A DNA stretch of 64,000 bases from Kosakonia sp. BYX6. GTDB lineage: Bacteria; Pseudomonadota; Gammaproteobacteria; Enterobacterales; Enterobacteriaceae. Numbering within the stretch: position 1 is the first letter of the stretch; every line of letters starts with the position of its first letter. Both the position numbers and the translations under genes were made by a program. The notes beneath the pieces are model-generated. The model ran no database searches, was not told the DNA's origin, and saw only the letters and a list, made by a program, of their open reading frames with translations. The stretch is from NCBI RefSeq assembly GCF_038449125.1, contig NZ_CP151800.1, forward strand, positions 3,258,406-3,322,405, given 5' to 3'. Of this stretch, positions 60,180 to 64,000 are shown in pieces.

Positions 60180-60443
60180 ATGAAAACCAATCTCAAAGAA
60201 CTGCTTGAATTCCCGACTCCCTTTACCTACAAAGTGATGGGTCTGGCGAAACCAGAGCTGGTTGATCTGGTGGTTGAAGTGGTACAGCGCCATGCGCCAG
60301 GTGATTACTCTCCGCAGGTAAAACCGAGCAGCAAAGGCAATTACCACTCGGTATCTATCACCATCAACGCGACGCACATTGAGCAAGTTGAAACGCTGTA
60401 CGAAGAACTGGGCAACATCGAAATTGTTCGTATGGTGCTGTAA
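60180..60443 (+). CDS. ybeD: YbeD (DUF493) family protein
   Basis: An 87-residue ferredoxin-fold (ACT-like) protein of unknown function, nearly identical to E. coli YbeD. Segments [16 protein letters not shown] and [17 protein letters not shown] are characteristic. It lies between dacA and lipB, each boundary marked by a terminator, so it is probably transcribed alone or by read-through. Confidence 0.94.
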   Translation: MKTNLKELLEFPTPFTYKVMGLAKPELVDLVVEVVQRHAPGDYSPQVKPSSKGNYHSVSITINATHIEQVETLYEELGNIEIVRMVL

Positions 60444-60452
60444 TCGAGCGGG

Positions 60453-60483
60453 ACGTTACCCGGAGCCATTCGGGTAACGTTTT
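60453..60483 (+). terminator. Terminator of ybeD
   Basis: ACGTTACCCG and CGGGTAACGT pair perfectly around an 8-base loop, followed by TTT. Confidence 0.82.
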
Positions 60484-60488
60484 CGCTG

Positions 60489-60497
60489 TGGTATACT
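60489..60497 (+). promoter_or_regulatory. Extended -10 promoter of lipB
   Basis: TGGTATACT is a TGN extended -10 element 33 bases before the lipB start; the -35 region is poor, which is usual for extended -10 promoters. Confidence 0.6.
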
Positions 60498-60530
60498 CCC
60501 CGCACTCTTTTCTCCCCCGGAGATGCCGTT

Positions 60531-61172
60531 TTGTCTCAGGACACAATTCTTATCCGCAACCTCGGTTTACAGCCTTATGAGCCTGTATCCCAATCAATGC
60601 ATGAATTCACCGATACTCGCGACGACAGCACGCCTGATGAAATCTGGCTGGTCGAGCACCCTCCTGTCTTTACGCAGGGCCAGGCCGGTAAAGCCGAACA
60701 TGTGCTGGCGGCGGGAGATATTCCGGTTATCCAAAGCGATCGCGGCGGCCAGGTGACCTACCACGGACCGGGCCAGCAAGTGATGTATGTTTTAATTAAT
60801 CTTAAGCGCCGCAAAATTGGCGTGCGCGAACTGGTCACCCTGCTGGAAAATACCGTTATTAATACGCTCGCCGCGTTCAATATCGATGCGCAAGCGCGAG
60901 CCGATGCACCAGGCGTGTATGTGCAAGGTAAGAAAATTTGTTCGCTGGGTTTGCGCATTCGGAAAGGCTGCTCATTTCATGGCCTGGCGCTGAATATAGA
61001 TATGGACCTGGCGCCGTTTATGCGCATCAACCCTTGCGGTTACGCCGGGATGGAAATGACGCAGGTCAGCCAACTCGCTGAAAATGTGGGTCTGGATAAA
61101 ATAAGGACAATTCTTATCCAGCAATTTTTAGCGTTACTAAACAATCCACCCCATCAATATATGAATGCTTAA
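60531..61172 (+). CDS. lipB: Octanoyltransferase LipB
   Basis: A 213-residue enzyme that moves the octanoyl group from acyl carrier protein to lipoyl domains. The catalytic residues Lys135 (GKKICSLG) and Cys169 (NPCGYAGM) are present with the signature [12 protein letters not shown] near residue 71. The start is TTG at 60531 with a CCGGAG ribosome binding site; no ATG start gives the conserved N-terminus. Confidence 0.96.
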   Translation: MSQDTILIRNLGLQPYEPVSQSMHEFTDTRDDSTPDEIWLVEHPPVFTQGQAGKAEHVLAAGDIPVIQSDRGGQVTYHGPGQQVMYVLINLKRRKIGVRELVTLLENTVINTLAAFNIDAQARADAPGVYVQGKKICSLGLRIRKGCSFHGLALNIDMDLAPFMRINPCGYAGMEMTQVSQLAENVGLDKIRTILIQQFLALLNNPPHQYMNA

Positions 61173-61182
61173 TATATGATGT

Positions 61183-61220
61183 ATAACGACCCGCAATTTG
61201 TGCGGGTCGTTATTTATTTG
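61183..61220 (+). terminator. Terminator of lipB
   Basis: ATAACGACCCGCA and TGCGGGTCGTTAT form a 13-base stem with a short loop, followed by TTATTTG. Confidence 0.9.
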
Positions 61221-61446
61221 TCTTGTTAATGCTTTACAACAGAAGCCATATTCTCTATTTTCAACCTGCCTGCCTTTTCTGGCTAATAAGTACCACAATG
61301 CTTCGCCAGACTTCGTATACGTGCTTTAGGCCAATCGCTTTTTGAGTACATTGCCCGGCATCGCGATGAAAAATCTACGTAATGATGGTATGAGACAGGA
61401 CGTTAACTCAAATTAATAATGAACAAGAAAAACAAATTCAACTATC

Positions 61447-61465
61447 ATTCATATTGCGAATGAAT
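61447..61465. promoter_or_regulatory. LysR-type palindrome upstream of ybeF
   Basis: ATTCATATTGCGAATGAAT has 6-base inverted arms and the T-N11-A layout of LysR-type operators; 13 bases before the ybeF start codon. Confidence 0.45.
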
Positions 61466-61478
61466 ACGGAGCACAAGC

Positions 61479-62432
61479 GTGGATAATAATAACCTGCCGG
61501 AAAAGCGAATAACCGTGCGCCCCGAGGACGACAAACCGCAAATCTTCCGGACGCTGCGCAATATTGATCTCAATTTGTTGACTATTTTTGAGGCAGTATA
61601 TGTTCACAAAGGGATTGTCAACGCGGCAAAAGTGCTCAACTTAACGCCTTCCGCTATTAGCCAGTCAATTCAAAAATTACGTTTGATATTTCCCGATCCG
61701 CTTTTCATCCGTAAAGGCCAGGGCGTCACGCCGACAGCCTATGCTTCTCATCTGCATGAATATATCAGCCAGGGCCTGGAGTCTATTCTCGGTGCGCTGG
61801 ACCTTACTGGCAGTTATGACAAACAGCGGACAATTACTGTCGGCACTACGCCTTCTATTGGCGCGTTAGTCATTCCTTCTATTTTTCAGGCAATAAAAGA
61901 GCATTCTCCGCATTTAATGATGCGCAATATTCCTATTAGCGATGCGGAAAGCCAGTTAAGCCAGTTTCAGACCGATTTAATTATCGATACGCATATTACG
62001 AGTTCGCGCACCATTAACCATCATGTGCTTTATACCGACCGGTTAATGTTGGTTTGCCGTAAAGGGCACCCTTGTCTGCATGAAGCGATTAATGCGGAAA
62101 TTTTGCAGAAATATGAGCACACACTATTGATGCTGGAAGGGCAAAATTTGAGCGCCTTGCGTCAGCGGGTGCAGGACATCTTCCCGGAACGCCAGGTCAG
62201 TTTTAGCAGTTACAATATGTTTACTATTGCAGCACTGATCGGCAACAGCGATTTACTGGGGCTGATGCCCATGCGTTTGTTCGAGTTATTCCGCCACTGT
62301 TGGCCATTGGTGGAGATACCTTTCGCCGCCATCAGCAATGAACGCCTCGATATTTCCCTGTATTACAACAAGTTGAGCTTGCGTGATCCGGTTCTGGAAA
62401 ATGTTATCGACGTTATCCGACGGGCTTTTTAA
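61479..62432 (+). CDS. ybeF: LysR-family transcriptional regulator YbeF
   Basis: A 317-residue LysR-type regulator. The N-terminal helix-turn-helix covers about residues 28-90 (LRNIDLNLLTIFEAVY, AAKVLNLTPSAISQSIQKLR), and an effector-binding domain follows (about 115-315). Its ligand and targets are unknown to me. An N-terminal extension of about 25 residues before the helix-turn-helix is also found in E. coli YbeF, which has the same length. The start is GTG at 61479. It lies between lipB and lipA as in E. coli. Confidence 0.92.
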   Translation: MDNNNLPEKRITVRPEDDKPQIFRTLRNIDLNLLTIFEAVYVHKGIVNAAKVLNLTPSAISQSIQKLRLIFPDPLFIRKGQGVTPTAYASHLHEYISQGLESILGALDLTGSYDKQRTITVGTTPSIGALVIPSIFQAIKEHSPHLMMRNIPISDAESQLSQFQTDLIIDTHITSSRTINHHVLYTDRLMLVCRKGHPCLHEAINAEILQKYEHTLLMLEGQNLSALRQRVQDIFPERQVSFSSYNMFTIAALIGNSDLLGLMPMRLFELFRHCWPLVEIPFAAISNERLDISLYYNKLSLRDPVLENVIDVIRRAF

Positions 62433-62541
62433 GGCCCGCCCGCGCCTGGCAAATCGGCTAACCCTTTCTGGGCATCTGGCACAAAACAACAACTATTTTA
62501 CAAATTGGCCGGTTGTCAGGCTGCTTTCTGTCCTCTATCAA

Positions 62542-62550
62542 TGGTATACT
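62542..62550 (+). promoter_or_regulatory. Extended -10 promoter of lipA
   Basis: TGGTATACT, the same nonamer as before lipB, lies 93 bases upstream of lipA. Confidence 0.5.
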
Positions 62551-62642
62551 GCGCGCACGTTAATTCAAAAATAGTTGATAAATACAACATTCCCTTGAAT
62601 TGAAATGCTTACTTCGTTATCCGCAACTGGAACACGCACGCT

Positions 62643-63608
62643 ATGAGTAAACCCATTGTGATGGAACGCGGTGTCAAATATCGCGATGCCGATAAAATGG
62701 CTCTTATCCCGGTCAAAAACGTGGCAACAGAGCGCGAAGCCCTGTTAAGAAAACCGGAATGGATGAAAATCAAACTCCCGGCCGACTCTTCCCGTATCCA
62801 GGGTATTAAAGCAGCCATGCGCAAAAATGGGCTGCACTCTGTGTGTGAAGAAGCATCTTGCCCGAACCTTGCTGAGTGTTTCAACCACGGTACGGCGACC
62901 TTTATGATCCTCGGTGCGATTTGTACGCGCCGCTGCCCATTCTGCGATGTGGCCCATGGTCGCCCTGTCGCACCGGATACGAACGAACCACAAAAACTGG
63001 CGCAGACCATTGCTGATATGGCGCTGCGTTATGTTGTTATCACCTCGGTCGACCGTGATGACCTACGTGATGGCGGTGCTCAGCATTTTGCTGACTGCAT
63101 CACCGCCATTCGCGAGAAGACCCCGTCGATTAAAATCGAAACGCTGGTTCCGGATTTCCGTGGTCGTATGGATCGCGCGCTGGAGATTCTAACCGCCACG
63201 CCGCCAGATGTGTTTAACCACAACCTGGAAAACGTACCGCGTGTTTATCGCCAGGTTCGCCCGGGCGCGGATTACAACTGGTCTTTGAAACTGCTGGAGC
63301 GTTTTAAAGAAACGCACCCGGATATCCCGACCAAATCTGGCTTGATGGTGGGTTTAGGCGAAACCAACGCAGAAATCATTGAAGTGATGCGCGATTTGCG
63401 CCGACACGGCGTGACCATGTTGACGCTGGGGCAGTATCTGCAACCGAGCCGCCATCATCTGCCAGTACAGCGTTATGTCAGCCCGGATGAGTTTGATGAG
63501 ATGAAAGAGGAAGCGCTGGCGATGGGCTTTACCCATGCAGCGTGCGGCCCGTTTGTTCGCTCTTCCTACCATGCAGATTTGCAGGCAAAAGGCCTTGAAG
63601 TGAAGTAA
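62643..63608 (+). CDS. lipA: Lipoyl synthase LipA
   Basis: A 321-residue radical SAM enzyme that inserts two sulfurs into the octanoyl chain. The auxiliary cluster ligands are Cys68, Cys73 and Cys79 ([13 protein letters not shown]) and the radical SAM ligands Cys94, Cys98 and Cys101 (CTRRCPFC). The conserved Arg-Ser-Ser-Tyr near the C-terminus (FVRSSYHAD) supplies a further cluster ligand. It acts after LipB. Confidence 0.98.
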   Translation: MSKPIVMERGVKYRDADKMALIPVKNVATEREALLRKPEWMKIKLPADSSRIQGIKAAMRKNGLHSVCEEASCPNLAECFNHGTATFMILGAICTRRCPFCDVAHGRPVAPDTNEPQKLAQTIADMALRYVVITSVDRDDLRDGGAQHFADCITAIREKTPSIKIETLVPDFRGRMDRALEILTATPPDVFNHNLENVPRVYRQVRPGADYNWSLKLLERFKETHPDIPTKSGLMVGLGETNAEIIEVMRDLRRHGVTMLTLGQYLQPSRHHLPVQRYVSPDEFDEMKEEALAMGFTHAACGPFVRSSYHADLQAKGLEVK

Positions 63609-63628
63609 CACTTGCTTACACTCAAAAC

Positions 63629-63659
63629 AAAAAAACCGGCTTAATAGCCGGTTTTTTTT
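63629..63659. terminator. Bidirectional terminator between lipA and tatE
   Basis: AAAAAACCGGC and GCCGGTTTTTTTT pair around TTAATA; A and T runs on either side let it serve both convergent genes. Confidence 0.92.
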
Positions 63660-63675
63660 CGCCTGCGAGGCGTGA

Positions 63676-63873
63676 TTACTCTTTGTGAGAGAGTTTCTGT
63701 GCGGTGACTTCATCAGCGTCTTTTTTCGCTGCATCGTCGTCATTCATCGCTTTTTTGAAGCCTTTGATGGCTGCGCCCAAGTCGCCGCCCAGTGTACGCA
63801 GCTTCTTGGTTCCAAACAGCAGAACGACCAGCGCGGCCACGACCAGCAATTTAGTAATACTAATCTCACCCAT
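63676..63873 (-). CDS. tatE: Twin-arginine translocase subunit TatE
   Basis: A 65-residue TatA paralogue. One N-terminal membrane helix (about residues 6-21, [16 protein letters not shown]) is followed by the amphipathic helix ([22 protein letters not shown]) and a charged tail ending QKLSHKE as in TatE. It supports export of folded proteins. It is convergent with lipA; its promoter should lie in 63874-64000, where no clear box is seen. Confidence 0.95.
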   Translation of the reverse strand: MGEISITKLLVVAALVVLLFGTKKLRTLGGDLGAAIKGFKKAMNDDDAAKKDADEVTAQKLSHKE

Positions 63874-64000
63874 AGATACCTTCTTTCATAAAACAGGCTG
63901 TATAGAGCACGTTGGATAACCCGACATCATTAACGGTCATTCAATGCGCGCACACAATAGCAACCTGTAACGAGATGAATCAAGTGTTGTTTAAAAAAAC

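Larger units (their letters stand above)
61173..61478. other. lipB-ybeF intergenic region
   Basis: A 306-base gap with the lipB terminator at its left end and a palindrome near ybeF at its right end. The middle (61216-61440) is AT-rich and I see no reading frame or further element in it. Confidence 0.55.

Overview
This window is a stretch of enterobacterial core chromosome. Nearly every protein can be recognised as the counterpart of an Escherichia/Salmonella protein, and the gene order follows the pxp-kdp-pgm-fur-nag-tRNA-gltIJKL-leuS-mrdAB-lipAB segment of those genomes. Several differences rule out E. coli itself. dtpD, rhsC, potE/speF, chiQ and the rihA/hscC block are missing. cobD sits beside cobC, a secreted chitobiase follows chiP, and the photolyase neighbour is a full-length two-domain RudS. 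These point to a non-Escherichia member of the Enterobacteriaceae, for example the Kosakonia/Enterobacter/Klebsiella group. I cannot fix the genus from the sequence alone.

Layout. 1-4390 (minus): a tightly packed rudS-phrB-ybgI-pxpB-pxpC cluster (tRNA 4-thiouridine erasure, photolyase, NIF3 protein, 5-oxoprolinase). 4491-13352: ybfA, then kdpFABCDE (high-affinity K+ pump and its two-component system) with a half-size EamA transporter directly downstream. 13447-15666 (minus): seqA-pgm. 15849-18466: ybfF, ybfE, fldA and uof-fur with its Fur box. 18565-31803: an N-acetylglucosamine/chitin-oligosaccharide block interrupted by glnS and an unknown lipoprotein: chiP-chitobiase (minus), nagE (minus), nagBACD (plus), with NagC operators on both control regions. 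32061-33725: asnB. 33945-34662: a seven-gene tRNA array (Met, Leu, Gln, Gln, Met, Gln, Gln). 34783-35367: an unrecognised membrane protein. 35411-42360: ubiF, miaB, ybeZ-ybeY-corC-lnt. 42859-46077: gltI-[SroC]-gltJKL (glutamate/aspartate uptake). 46121-53459: ybeL, leuS-lptE-holA-nadD, cobD and cobC. 53704-60077: rsfS-rlmH-mrdA-mrdB-rlpA-dacA, the ribosome-silencing and cell-elongation/peptidoglycan cluster. 60180-63873: ybeD, lipB, ybeF, lipA and tatE.

How the parts work together. ChiP admits chitooligosaccharides, the GH20 enzyme cuts them to GlcNAc, NagE imports GlcNAc as GlcNAc-6-P, NagA and NagB turn it into fructose-6-P, and NagC couples the control of both loci. LipB and LipA make the lipoyl cofactor. 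LeuS, LptE, HolA and NadD form a housekeeping operon. MrdA, RodA, RlpA and DacA act on the cell wall.

I did not find a CRISPR array, prophage, insertion sequence, restriction or defence system, or any clearly new multi-gene system. The points most worth a second look are small: the RudS-photolyase operon, two proteins of unknown function inserted at otherwise conserved junctions, a terminator-like hairpin in the chiP leader, a sigma-54/NtrC-like arrangement upstream of gltI, and several inverted repeats in control regions.
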